DNA of 49,037 bases from the NCBI RefSeq assembly GCF_002858925.1, contig NZ_PJRS01000029.1, positions 1 through 49,037 on the forward strand. Direction: 5' to 3'. The notes beneath the pieces were generated by a model. The model did no database searches. It was not told the origin of the DNA and saw only the letters and a list, made by a program, of their open reading frames with translations. This document shows positions 40,799-48,902 of this stretch, in pieces (the first letter of the stretch is position 1; each line of letters opens with the position of its first letter). This stretch comes from Caulobacter zeae. GTDB lineage: Bacteria; Pseudomonadota; Alphaproteobacteria; Caulobacterales; Caulobacteraceae. Made by a program: the position numbers and the translations under genes.

Positions 40799-42335
40799 GC
40801 TGCTCGCCCTGCTGCCGCAGCGCCTGGCCTGGCACGCGGCCCTGTCGGCCGCCGCCCTGGCGCTGGGCCTCGCCGTCGCCCTGCCGCTGGGCTTCGCCGC
40901 CGCGCGTCGACCGGGCCTGCGCTGGATCGCCCTGGCGGTCACCGGCTTGGTCCAGACCATCCCGAGCCTGGCCCTGCTGGCCCTGTTCTATCCGCTGCTT
41001 TTGCTGCTCTCGAACCTGGCGAAGGCGACGCTTGGCTTCGGCTTTCCGGCGCTGGGCTTCCTGCCGGCCCTGCTGGCCCTGTCGCTCTACGCCATGCTGC
41101 CGATCCTGCGGAACACCGCCGCTGGCCTGGCGGGCGTCGACCCGGCCGTGGCCGAGGCGGCCCGCGGCGTCGGCATGACCCCGCGCCAGAGCCTCGTGAA
41201 GGTCGAACTGCCCCTGGCCGCGCCGGTGATCCTGGCCGGCGTGCGCACCGCCGCCGTCTGGACCATCGGCGGCGCGACCCTGGCCACGCCCGTCGGCCAG
41301 ACCTCGCTGGGCGACTACATCTTCTCGGGTCTCCAGACCGAGGCGTGGGACATGGTGCTGGTCGGTTGCGCCGCCTCCGCGGGCCTGGCCCTCGTCGTCG
41401 ACCAGCTGCTGGGCCTGGTCGGGCGCGGGCTGGAGCAGCGCAGGCCCGTCCTCTGGGGCGGTGCGCTGGCGGCGCTCGGCCTCGGTCTCGCCGCGGCCCT
41501 GGCGCCCCTGGCCGCGCCGGCCCTGACCCCTCGCCCCCAGGCCTATGTCATCGGGGCCAAGAACTTCTCCGAGCAGTATGTGCTGGCCGAACTGATGGCG
41601 CAGCGGCTGGAAGGGCAGGGCGCCCGCGTCGAGCGGCGGATCAATCTCGGCTCGGCGGTGGCCTACCGCGCCCTGGCCGCCAGCGAGATCGACGCCTATG
41701 TCGACTACACCGGCACCCTGTGGGCCAACGTTCTGCACCGCACCGACAATCCCGGCCGCCAGGCGGTGCTCGAGACGCTGCGAAGCGAACTGGCCAGGCG
41801 CGACGGCGTCGTCCTGGCCGCGCCCCTGGGCTTCGAGAACGCCTACGCCTTCGCCATGAAGCGCGAGCGGGCCGAGGAACTCGGGGTGAGGAGCCTGGCT
41901 GACCTCGCCGCCAGGGCGCCCGGCCTGGTCATGGGCGGCGACCTCGAATTCTTCTCGCGGCCCGAATGGGCGGCGGTTGAGAAAGCCTACGGCCTGAAGT
42001 TCAAGACCCGCCGCCAGTTCCAGCCCACCTTCATGTACCGCGCCCTCGGCTCGGGCGAGGCCGACGTCATCTCGGCCTTCTCCAGCGACGGCCGCATCGC
42101 CGCCGACGACCTGGTGGTGCTGGCCGATCCGAAAGGCGCGCTGCCGCCTTACGACGCGGTGCTGCTGGTCTCGCCCGGGCGAGCCGCCGATCCGGACCTC
42201 AACGCCCTGGCCGCCTCGCTGTCGGGCAAGCTGACCGTCGACGCCATGCGCCGCGCCAACTACGCCGTCGATCGCGACACCGCCAAGCAGTCTCCGGCCG
42301 CGGCCGCGCGCGAACTGGGCGTCGTCGCTCAGTGA
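40791..42335 (+). CDS. Fused ABC permease and substrate-binding protein (OpuCB-OpuCC-like)
   Basis: A 514-residue fusion. Residues about 1-230 are a permease with five or six membrane helices and the EAA-like loop AEAARGVGMTPRQSLVKVELPLAAP. About 220-245 is a further hydrophobic segment, after which a type-F substrate-binding domain runs to the end: VIGAKNFSEQYVLAELMAQRLE, INLGSAVAYRALAASEIDAYVDYTGTLW and VLVDPKGALPPYDA-like wording. Such domains bind glycine betaine, choline, carnitine or, in the EgtU type, ergothioneine. Fusion keeps the receptor tethered to the membrane in the periplasm. With the ATPase at 40034 it makes a complete importer. The ligand cannot be decided by eye. Confidence 0.9.
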   Translation: MAELLALLPQRLAWHAALSAAALALGLAVALPLGFAAARRPGLRWIALAVTGLVQTIPSLALLALFYPLLLLLSNLAKATLGFGFPALGFLPALLALSLYAMLPILRNTAAGLAGVDPAVAEAARGVGMTPRQSLVKVELPLAAPVILAGVRTAAVWTIGGATLATPVGQTSLGDYIFSGLQTEAWDMVLVGCAASAGLALVVDQLLGLVGRGLEQRRPVLWGGALAALGLGLAAALAPLAAPALTPRPQAYVIGAKNFSEQYVLAELMAQRLEGQGARVERRINLGSAVAYRALAASEIDAYVDYTGTLWANVLHRTDNPGRQAVLETLRSELARRDGVVLAAPLGFENAYAFAMKRERAEELGVRSLADLAARAPGLVMGGDLEFFSRPEWAAVEKAYGLKFKTRRQFQPTFMYRALGSGEADVISAFSSDGRIAADDLVVLADPKGALPPYDAVLLVSPGRAADPDLNALAASLSGKLTVDAMRRANYAVDRDTAKQSPAAAARELGVVAQ

Positions 42336-42393
42336 ACTTCGTCTGCTGAAGCTTTGTTTGCGGCCGTCCCGCCATTGGGGCAGGTTGCGCGCC

Positions 42394-44067
42394 ATGAGCA
42401 AGCTTACCTACACGGCGGCGCTGTCGGCGCTGGCCGGCGTCGCCCTTTTCGCCTCCGTCCCGGCCCAGGCGGCCGACCAGGTGAAGCCCAATCCCAAGCT
42501 GGTGGTGGTGATCTCCATCGACCAGTTCAGCGCCAACCTGTTCGAGCAGTGGCGCGGCCAGTGGAAGGGCGGCCTCGGCAAGCTCGGTCGCGAGGGGGTG
42601 ACCTATCCCAACGGCTACCAGTCGCACGGCATGACCGAGACCTGCCCGGGCCACTCCAGCCTGCTCACCGGCGCCTACCCCAACCGCACCGGCATCGTCG
42701 GCAACAACTGGTACGACGCCACGACCGGCAAGAAGTCGTACTGCCTGCTCGACGAGTCTGTGACCCTGGCCGCGCCGTCCGAACAGGACCCGGTCAGCCC
42801 CAGGAACCTGATGGTCCCCACCTATGGCGAGTGGCTGAAGGCCGTGTCGCCCAAGAGCCGCGTCTATGGCGTCTCGGGCAAGGATCGCGGCGCGATCACC
42901 ATGGCCGGCCACGATCCGGACGGCGCCTTCTGGTACCAGGCGGGCTTTGGCTTCACGACCTACGTCAAGCCGGGCGAGGACGCCGCGACCAAGCTTGCGC
43001 CGGTGGCCGCCCTCAACGCGCGCCTGGCCGCCGAGCAGAAGAAGAAGCCCTTCGTCTGGACCTACGAGAACAAGGCCTGCGCCGCCCTCGAAAAGACCTG
43101 GACCACCGGCGAGCGAACCTGGGACGCCAAGCTGCCGCGTCCGCTGCCCACGAACAACGCCGAGGCCCTGCGCGACCTGTCGGCCAGCCCCTATACCGAC
43201 GCCGTGACCCTGGAAGCCGCCGCCGCCCTGCGCGACGAGTTCGGCCTGGGCGACGGCCCGCAGGTCGACGTGCTGACCGTCAGCCTGTCGGCCACCGACT
43301 TCATCGGCCACCGCTACGGCACCCGCGGTCCGGAGATGTGCGACCACCTCAGCCGCCTGGACGCGCGCCTGGACACCTTCCTGTCGCGCATCGGCAAGGC
43401 CAAGGGCGAGGTGCTGGTGGTGCTGAGCGCCGACCACGGCGGTTCGGACTTCCCCGAGCGCCTGCATGACGAAGGCTACGACGTCTCGCGCATCGCCACC
43501 TCGGCCTGGCTCAAGGGCCTGAACCAGCAGCTGCGCACGGACCTGTCGCTGGATTACGACCCGCTGGTTGCTCCCGGCGGGATCGACACCCTGGTGATCG
43601 TCGGCGCCGACAAGAAGACCCCGCCGGCCACTGAGCGCGCCCGCATCGCCTCGGCCGCCCTGGCGCTGGTGCGTTCGCGCGGCGAGGTCGCCGAGGCCTA
43701 CGAGATCAACGACCTCCTGACCACGCCGCCGGTCGCCAAGGGAACCTCGCCCGACACCATCAGCGTCAAGGAACGCCTGCGCCGCAGCGCCTATCCGGGC
43801 CGTTCGGGCGACATCCTGGTGGCTTTCAAGCCGAACCTGGTGCCGGCCACCGCCAGCAACACCTATGTCGCCACCCACGGCACGCCTTGGGACTACGACC
43901 GCCGCGTGCCGATCCTGTTCTGGTGGAAGAGCGCGCAACCGCGCGAGCGCATCCTGCCGATCGAGACCGTGGACATCGCTCCGACCATCGCCGCCGTCAC
44001 CGGCGTGCCGATCCCCAAGGCGATCGACGGCCGCTGCCGCCCGCTGGGCGCGGGCCACGACTGCTGA
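42394..44067 (+). CDS. Secreted alkaline-phosphatase-superfamily enzyme (PhoK-like)
   Basis: A 557-residue enzyme. A Sec signal peptide (LTYTAALSALAGVALFASVP ... AQAAD) predicts export. VVISIDQF supplies the first metal-binding Asp. The Thr nucleophile is in TETCPGHSSLLTG (Thr83). SLSATDFIGHRYG and LSADHGGSD supply further Zn ligands, and a late His is in VATHGTPWDYD. This is the pattern of Sphingomonas PhoK, a monomeric phosphatase with a Thr nucleophile. Zn-dependent hydrolysis of phosphomonoesters is likely; a phosphodiesterase activity is possible because the superfamily is broad. Start at the ATG at 42394; the ribosome site (GGCAGG) is weak. No Pho box was identified. Confidence 0.9.
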   Translation: MSKLTYTAALSALAGVALFASVPAQAADQVKPNPKLVVVISIDQFSANLFEQWRGQWKGGLGKLGREGVTYPNGYQSHGMTETCPGHSSLLTGAYPNRTGIVGNNWYDATTGKKSYCLLDESVTLAAPSEQDPVSPRNLMVPTYGEWLKAVSPKSRVYGVSGKDRGAITMAGHDPDGAFWYQAGFGFTTYVKPGEDAATKLAPVAALNARLAAEQKKKPFVWTYENKACAALEKTWTTGERTWDAKLPRPLPTNNAEALRDLSASPYTDAVTLEAAAALRDEFGLGDGPQVDVLTVSLSATDFIGHRYGTRGPEMCDHLSRLDARLDTFLSRIGKAKGEVLVVLSADHGGSDFPERLHDEGYDVSRIATSAWLKGLNQQLRTDLSLDYDPLVAPGGIDTLVIVGADKKTPPATERARIASAALALVRSRGEVAEAYEINDLLTTPPVAKGTSPDTISVKERLRRSAYPGRSGDILVAFKPNLVPATASNTYVATHGTPWDYDRRVPILFWWKSAQPRERILPIETVDIAPTIAAVTGVPIPKAIDGRCRPLGAGHDC

Positions 44068-44092
44068 GGCTTTCGCTGATTGTCGTTTGGGA

Positions 44093-44128
44093 GAAGGGCG
44101 CGGATTTCGATCCGCGCCCTTCTTCGTT
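44093..44128. terminator. Bidirectional intrinsic terminator
   Basis: GAAGGGCGCGGAT, loop TTCG, ATCCGCGCCCTTC, then TTCGTT. Perfect 13-bp stem between the phosphatase and the convergent 38-residue membrane protein gene at 44128. Plus-strand T content is moderate. Confidence 0.85.
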
Positions 44129-44244
44129 CAGTGGCGCAGGAGAAGGGCGACCAGGTCCGCCCCGAGCGCGATCGCCGCCCAGCCCACGGCCAGGCCGACG
44201 AAGGGATGACGCTGCCACCAATGCCAATTCGTACTCGTATGCAT
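44128..44244 (-). CDS. 38-residue single-span membrane peptide
   Basis: The minus strand encodes MHTSTNWHWWQRHPFVG followed by a hydrophobic helix (LAVGWAAIALGADLVALLL) and the end RH. The ATG at 44244 has a GGGAAAG ribosome site 5 bases upstream. The composition (Trp-rich head, one helix, basic ends) and the terminator on its 3' side make a real small gene likely. Its upstream region is shared with fliQ and contains a CtrA-like site. No family recognised. Confidence 0.6.
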   Translation of the reverse strand: MHTSTNWHWWQRHPFVGLAVGWAAIALGADLVALLLRH

Positions 44245-44365
44245 GACACTTTCCCGACTGATTGGTGAAGCTTGCATGTCGCGGGATAGTTTCGCTAGCA
44301 ACTAATGCCGGGCGCCGCGGCGTCACCTCTGCGGCGCGGTGACGCAGGCGCGGCGTTAACAGTCC

Positions 44366-44380
44366 CTAACTCCCTGTTAA
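44366..44380. promoter_or_regulatory. CtrA binding-site candidate upstream of fliQ
   Basis: CTAACTCCCTGTTAA is one base from TTAA-N7-TTAA, followed directly by CCATG as in the known Caulobacter fliQ promoter context. A second overlapping near-match starts at 44356 (TTAACAGTCCCTAAC). It lies 63 bases upstream of the fliQ ATG. Confidence 0.75.
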
Positions 44381-44443
44381 CCATGTCGGGCGCAGGGTGG
44401 CGGCCACACCAAACCGACCAGAGCGAACGCAGAAAGCCCGTTC

Positions 44444-44707
44444 ATGACCGGAGCCGAAGTCCTCGACGTGGGTCGCGACGCGATCTGGCTGACCCTTCAG
44501 CTGTGCGCGCCCGTGCTGATCGTCGGCCTGGTGGTCGGCGTCGCCATCGGCCTGTTCCAGGCCCTGACCCAGATCCAGGAAGCCACCCTGGTCTACGCGC
44601 CCAAGATCGTGGCCATCTTCATCTCGCTGCTGCTGTTCCTGCCGCTGATGGGCGCGCTGATGTCTGGCTTCATGCGCCAGATCGCCGCCCGCATCGCGGC
44701 GATGTAG
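44444..44707 (+). CDS. fliQ: Flagellar export gate protein FliQ
   Basis: An 87-residue inner-membrane protein with two helices: CAPVLIVGLVVGVAIGLFQA and VAIFISLLLFLPLMGALM. The motif ALTQIQEATLVYAPKI between them is diagnostic of FliQ. Four copies pack around the FliP-FliR core of the export gate. It begins the fliQ-fliR-flhB operon, with 13 bases to fliR. A CtrA-type promoter precedes it, in line with class II flagellar control in Caulobacter. Confidence 0.95.
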   Translation: MTGAEVLDVGRDAIWLTLQLCAPVLIVGLVVGVAIGLFQALTQIQEATLVYAPKIVAIFISLLLFLPLMGALMSGFMRQIAARIAAM

Positions 44708-44720
44708 GGAAGGGCGGGGC

Positions 44721-45476
44721 GTGGACAGCTTCGCGACGACCGCCCAGGTCTATGTCGCCGGTCTGGTCTTCGCCCGGATCGGGGCCATGGTCATGCTGAT
44801 GCCGGGCATCGGCGAGCAGGCCGTGCCGCCGCGCATCCGCCTGGCCTTCGCCCTGCTGATCGCCGTCGTCCTGACCCCCGTGGTGGCCAAGACCGTCGGC
44901 CCGCTGCCCACCACGCTCGGCGGCCTGGCCGGCCAGGTGATCCACGAGATCCTGATCGGCCTGATGATCGGCGCGGTGCTGAAGCTGTTCATGAGCGCCC
45001 TGACCACCGCCGGCGAGATCGTCTCGCTGCAGACCACCCTGTCCTTCGCCCAGACCACCAACCCGTCCGGTGCGCCGTCGAGCACGGCGGTGGCCACCTT
45101 CCTGTCGATGCTGGGCCTGACCCTGGTCATGGCCACCGACCTGCATCACCTGTTCATCGGCGCCATGGCCAGGTCCTACGAGCTTTTCCCGTTCACCAAG
45201 AGCGTGCCGGTCAACGACGCCGCCGCCCTGGCCGTCCGCACCGTCGCTCAAAGTTTCATGCTCGGCGTCCAGCTGGCCGCGCCGGTGATCGTGTTCTCGA
45301 TCGTCTTCAACCTGGCGACTGGCCTGGTGGGCCGGGTCATGCCCTCGTTCCAGATCTTCTTCGTCACCTCGCCGCTCAGCGTGATCCTGGGCCTTTCGCT
45401 GCTGGCCCTGTCCCTGGGCGGCATCGCCATGGTGTGGAGCGATCGCTATCGCGATCTGCTCGGCGTCTTCAACTAG
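44721..45476 (+). CDS. fliR: Flagellar export gate protein FliR
   Basis: A 251-residue inner-membrane protein with about six helices. FARIGAMVMLMPGIGEQAVPPRIRLAFAL is the typical FliR N-terminus, and GEIVSLQTTLSFAQTTNPSG is the conserved cytoplasmic stretch. The C-terminal part (VGRVMPSFQIFFVTSPL) is also family-like. FliR is the single-copy gate component that closes the FliP5-FliR1 ring. The start codon is a GTG at 44721 after AAGGGCGGGG. flhB begins 9 bases beyond its stop. Confidence 0.95.
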   Translation: MDSFATTAQVYVAGLVFARIGAMVMLMPGIGEQAVPPRIRLAFALLIAVVLTPVVAKTVGPLPTTLGGLAGQVIHEILIGLMIGAVLKLFMSALTTAGEIVSLQTTLSFAQTTNPSGAPSSTAVATFLSMLGLTLVMATDLHHLFIGAMARSYELFPFTKSVPVNDAAALAVRTVAQSFMLGVQLAAPVIVFSIVFNLATGLVGRVMPSFQIFFVTSPLSVILGLSLLALSLGGIAMVWSDRYRDLLGVFN

Positions 45477-45485
45477 GAGCGCGCC

Positions 45486-46568
45486 GTGGCTGACGATACG
45501 GACCAGGAATCGAAGACAGAAGATCCGTCAGCCAAGAAACTGGCGGACGCCCGGAAGAAAGGCGACGTTCCCAAAAGTCAGGACTTCTCGCAGCTGGCCT
45601 CGCTGGCCGGCGCGTTCGGCGTCATCGCCATCGCCGGCGGCTGGCTGGCCCGCGACATGGTCCAGGCGCTCGTGCCGTTCATCGCCCAGGCCGGCCAGAT
45701 GGACATCGAGGGCGGCGCCAACCTGATCGCCCGCAAGGTGCTGATGGCCGCCCTGCCGCCGCTGGTGCTGGTGATGGTGGTCTCGGGCCTGATGGGGGCC
45801 GCCGCCAACATCGCCCAGTCGGGCTTCCTGTTCTCGGCCGAGAAGATGAAGCCCGACCTCAACAAGCTCGACCCGATGAAGGGCCTGGGCCGGATCTTCG
45901 GGCCTGACGGCCTGATGCAGTTCGCCAAGTCGGCCCTGAAGTTCCTGGTCACCGGCGTCATCGCCTGGTTCGTGCTCAAGCCCGACGCCAGCATGGTGAT
46001 CGGCCTCGTCGGCATGGACCCCGCCGCCATGCTCCCGCTGGCCGTCGACCTGTGCAAGAAGCTGTTCTGGGCCGTGCTGATCTTCCTGGTCGTCACCGCC
46101 GGCTTCGACTGGTTCTGGCAGCGCCTGCGCTTCAACAGGCGCATGCGCATGACCCTGAAAGAGGTCAAGGACGAGCACAAGGACAGCGACGGCGACCCGC
46201 ACATCAAGGCCAAGCGCCGCCAGATCCAGATGCAGCGCTCGCGCCAGCGGATGATGCAGGCCGTGCCTCAGGCCACCGTGGTCGTCATGAACCCGACCCA
46301 CTACGCCGTGGCGCTGAAGTACGAGCAGGGCGAAACCCCCGCGCCGATCTGCGTTGCCAAGGGCCTCGACGAGCTGGCCCTGAAGATCCGCGCCGTGGCC
46401 GAGGAGGCCGGCGTCCACGTGCTGGAAGACCCGCCCCTGGCGCGGGCGCTCTACGCCGCCGTCGAGATCGACCAGCAGATCCCGGCCGAGCACTTCGAGG
46501 CGGTGGCCAAGGTCATCGGCTTCGTGCTCAGCAACAAGCAGTCCAAGCGGCGCGCCTGGGCCGATTGA
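45486..46568 (+). CDS. flhB: Flagellar export specificity switch protein FlhB
   Basis: A 360-residue protein with four membrane helices and a cytoplasmic autocleaving domain. It opens with QESKTEDPSAKKLADARKKGDVPKSQDFSQL. The cleavage site NPTH is intact in VVVMNPTHYAVALKY (about residues 275-289), where the protein cuts itself between Asn and Pro to switch export from rod-hook to filament substrates. LDELALKIRAVAEEAGVHVLEDPPLARALY is the conserved end of the domain. The start is a GTG at 45486 after TAGGAG. It is the third gene of fliQ-fliR-flhB, directly upstream of cckA. Confidence 0.95.
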   Translation: MADDTDQESKTEDPSAKKLADARKKGDVPKSQDFSQLASLAGAFGVIAIAGGWLARDMVQALVPFIAQAGQMDIEGGANLIARKVLMAALPPLVLVMVVSGLMGAAANIAQSGFLFSAEKMKPDLNKLDPMKGLGRIFGPDGLMQFAKSALKFLVTGVIAWFVLKPDASMVIGLVGMDPAAMLPLAVDLCKKLFWAVLIFLVVTAGFDWFWQRLRFNRRMRMTLKEVKDEHKDSDGDPHIKAKRRQIQMQRSRQRMMQAVPQATVVVMNPTHYAVALKYEQGETPAPICVAKGLDELALKIRAVAEEAGVHVLEDPPLARALYAAVEIDQQIPAEHFEAVAKVIGFVLSNKQSKRRAWAD

Positions 46569-46668
46569 TGGTGAACGGATCGTTCCTAGGCCTGGTACGC
46601 AACCGCCGGGAAATCACATTTCCGCCGTAGAATCAGTGGCCTGCTTGATAAACGCGCTCTCGCGCCGC

Positions 46669-46685
46669 GTAAGGAGTATCCTTAC
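46669..46685. promoter_or_regulatory. Palindrome in the cckA upstream region
   Basis: GTAAGGAGTATCCTTAC is a perfect 7-3-7 inverted repeat 55 bases upstream of the cckA start. GAATC (CcrM) sites flank it at 46630 and 46691. The binding factor is unknown. Confidence 0.45.
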
Positions 46686-46740
46686 CGGACGAATCGTCGG
46701 GCCCTCCACCCGACCAGGTTGCAGAAGGATTTCGGTCGGC

Positions 46741-48804
46741 ATGGCCGAGACGCCCGGAAAAGACATGACGGCGACCCGCCGCCGCGCCGACCCCCTGATC
46801 TGGGGCGCGGCCGTTTTCTTCGTTCTTGCCGCCGGCTTCGCCACGGCTCCGGCCCTGCGCGCCGGCCCGGCCACCTTGGCCGGCCTGCTGCTGCTGGCGG
46901 GCGTGGCGGGCGTGGCGATCCTGGGCCTGGTGGCCATCCGCGCCTCGGCCGCGCATGACAACGGCGTCGACGTGGTCGACGGCTTCATCGACGCCCTGGG
47001 CGAACCGGCGGCCCTGACCGCCGCCGACGGCCGCATCCTGGCCGCCAACCAGGCCTGGCGCGACACCCTGGGCGAGACCCGCCGCCTGCCCAAGGACGCC
47101 TCGCTGTTCTCGGCCTTGGTCCGCGCCCGCAAGGGCGAGGCGGCCGAGGCCGTGATCGTCGTCGCCGGCCAGGACCGTCCCGCCCTGGCCGCCCGCGTGA
47201 CCGGCGGCCGCCTGCTGGTCCGACTGCCGGCCGTCGCCGAGCCGATCGCCGCGCCGCTGCCGCCGACCGCGCCGGTCGTCGCCCAGGCCGCCCCGCCGCC
47301 GCGCGCGCTCGACGCCTTCTCCGGCGCCTCGCCGTTCGGCGCCGCCCTGCTGGAGGGGCTGGATCCCTTCAACTCGCCGATCCTCGAGGCCAATCCGGCC
47401 CTCTCGGCCATGGCCGGGGCCGTTCGCGCCGGCATGGCGCTGGGCGAGCTTATCGATCCGCCGTCGCGCGCCGAGGCCGAGACCCGCCTCGCCGAAGGCA
47501 AGGCCGGCCCGTTCGAGGTGCGCCTGGCCCGCGATCCCTCGCGCATCGCCCATCTCTATCTCTACCGCGCCGACGGGCGCCTGGTGGCCTATCTGATCGA
47601 TGTCTCCGAGCAGAAGCAGATGGAGCTGCAACTCGCCCAGGCCCAGAAGATGCAGGCCATCGGCCAGCTGGCCGGCGGCGTCGCCCACGACTTCAACAAC
47701 CTGCTGACCGCCATCCAGCTGCGCCTGGACGAACTGCTGCACCGCCACCCGGTGGGCGATCCGTCCTACGAAGGCCTCAACGAGATCCGCCAGACCGGCG
47801 TGCGCGCCGCCGACCTGGTGCGCAAGCTGCTGGCCTTCTCGCGCAAGCAGACCGTCCAGCGCGAGGTGCTGGAACTGGGCGAGCTGATCTCCGAGTTCGA
47901 GGTCCTGCTGCGCCGCCTGCTGCGCGAAGACGTCAAGTTGATCACCGACTATGGCCGCGACCTGCCGCAGGTGCGGGCCGACAAGAGCCAGCTTGAGACC
48001 GCGGTCATGAACCTGGCCGTCAACGCCCGCGACGCCGTGCGCGCCGCCAAGGGCGGCGGCGTGGTGCGCATCCGCACCGCCCGCCTCAACGAGGACGAGG
48101 CGCGCAGCCTGGGCTTCCCCGGCGCCGAGGGCGACCAGGCCTTCATCGAGGTCAGCGACGACGGCCCCGGCATCCCGCCCGAGGTGATGGGCAAGATCTT
48201 CGACCCGTTCTTCACCACCAAGCCGGTGGGCGAGGGCACGGGCCTGGGCCTGGCCACCGTCTACGGCATCGTCAAGCAGAGCGACGGCTGGATCCACGTC
48301 CACAGCCGTCCGGGCGAGGGCGCGGCCTTCCGCATCTTCCTGCCCGTGCACGAGCCGACCCCGGCCCAGGCCGCCGCCGCGGCCGTCGCGGTCGCCGAGC
48401 CGCCCAAGCCGCGCGCCGCCCGCGACCTGTCGGGCGCCGGCCGCATCCTGTTCGTCGAGGACGAGGACGCCGTGCGCGGCGTCGCCGCCCGCCTGCTTCG
48501 CGCCCGCGGCTACGAGGTGCTCGAGGCCAGCGACGGCGAGGAGGCCCTGGTCATCGCCGAGGAGAACGCCGGCCAAATCGACCTCTTGATCAGCGACGTG
48601 ATCATGCCCGGCATCGACGGCCCCACCTTGCTCAAGAAGGCCCGCGGCTATCTGGGCAATGCGCCGGTGATGTTCATCAGCGGCTATGCCGAGGCCGAGT
48701 TCAGCGACCTGCTGGAAGGCGAGACCGGCGTGACCTTCCTGCCCAAGCCCATCGACATCAAGACCCTGGCCGAACGCGTGAAGCAGCAGCTCCAGGCGGC
48801 TTAG
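46741..48804 (+). CDS. cckA: Cell-cycle hybrid histidine kinase CckA
   Basis: A 687-residue hybrid kinase that, through ChpT, controls phosphorylation of CtrA and CpdR. Two N-terminal helices (about residues 17-60) anchor it. Two PAS-like regions follow (about 80-180 and 210-300). The HisKA H-box is [11 protein letters not shown] (His316). HATPase_c boxes are [29 protein letters not shown] and [11 protein letters not shown]. The receiver has ILFVEDED at its start, phospho-Asp in [13 protein letters not shown] (Asp619) and Lys in LPKPID. The sequence closely follows C. crescentus CckA, whose equivalent residues are His322 and Asp623. Its location after fliQ-fliR-flhB matches Caulobacter. Start at the ATG at 46741; an in-frame region upstream to 46636 is not conserved. 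Confidence 0.96.
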   Translation: MAETPGKDMTATRRRADPLIWGAAVFFVLAAGFATAPALRAGPATLAGLLLLAGVAGVAILGLVAIRASAAHDNGVDVVDGFIDALGEPAALTAADGRILAANQAWRDTLGETRRLPKDASLFSALVRARKGEAAEAVIVVAGQDRPALAARVTGGRLLVRLPAVAEPIAAPLPPTAPVVAQAAPPPRALDAFSGASPFGAALLEGLDPFNSPILEANPALSAMAGAVRAGMALGELIDPPSRAEAETRLAEGKAGPFEVRLARDPSRIAHLYLYRADGRLVAYLIDVSEQKQMELQLAQAQKMQAIGQLAGGVAHDFNNLLTAIQLRLDELLHRHPVGDPSYEGLNEIRQTGVRAADLVRKLLAFSRKQTVQREVLELGELISEFEVLLRRLLREDVKLITDYGRDLPQVRADKSQLETAVMNLAVNARDAVRAAKGGGVVRIRTARLNEDEARSLGFPGAEGDQAFIEVSDDGPGIPPEVMGKIFDPFFTTKPVGEGTGLGLATVYGIVKQSDGWIHVHSRPGEGAAFRIFLPVHEPTPAQAAAAAVAVAEPPKPRAARDLSGAGRILFVEDEDAVRGVAARLLRARGYEVLEASDGEEALVIAEENAGQIDLLISDVIMPGIDGPTLLKKARGYLGNAPVMFISGYAEAEFSDLLEGETGVTFLPKPIDIKTLAERVKQQLQAA

Positions 48805-48817
48805 ACGCTACCCTCTC

Positions 48818-48902
48818 CGTAGAATCCCCGCGAAAGCGGGGACCCAGGCTTTTTCTGAAATCCACGGGGCTCGACGATAGAACACCCGGGTCCCCGCGAA
48901 GG
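48818..48902. repeat. Family C-type repeat interrupted by an insertion sequence
   Basis: The left arm TCCCCGC-GAAA-GCGGGGACCCAGG is complete. The right arm begins CCCGGGTCCCCGCGAAG and then breaks off where GCGGGGATTC would be expected, exactly where the IS-like sequence begins. Confidence 0.7.
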
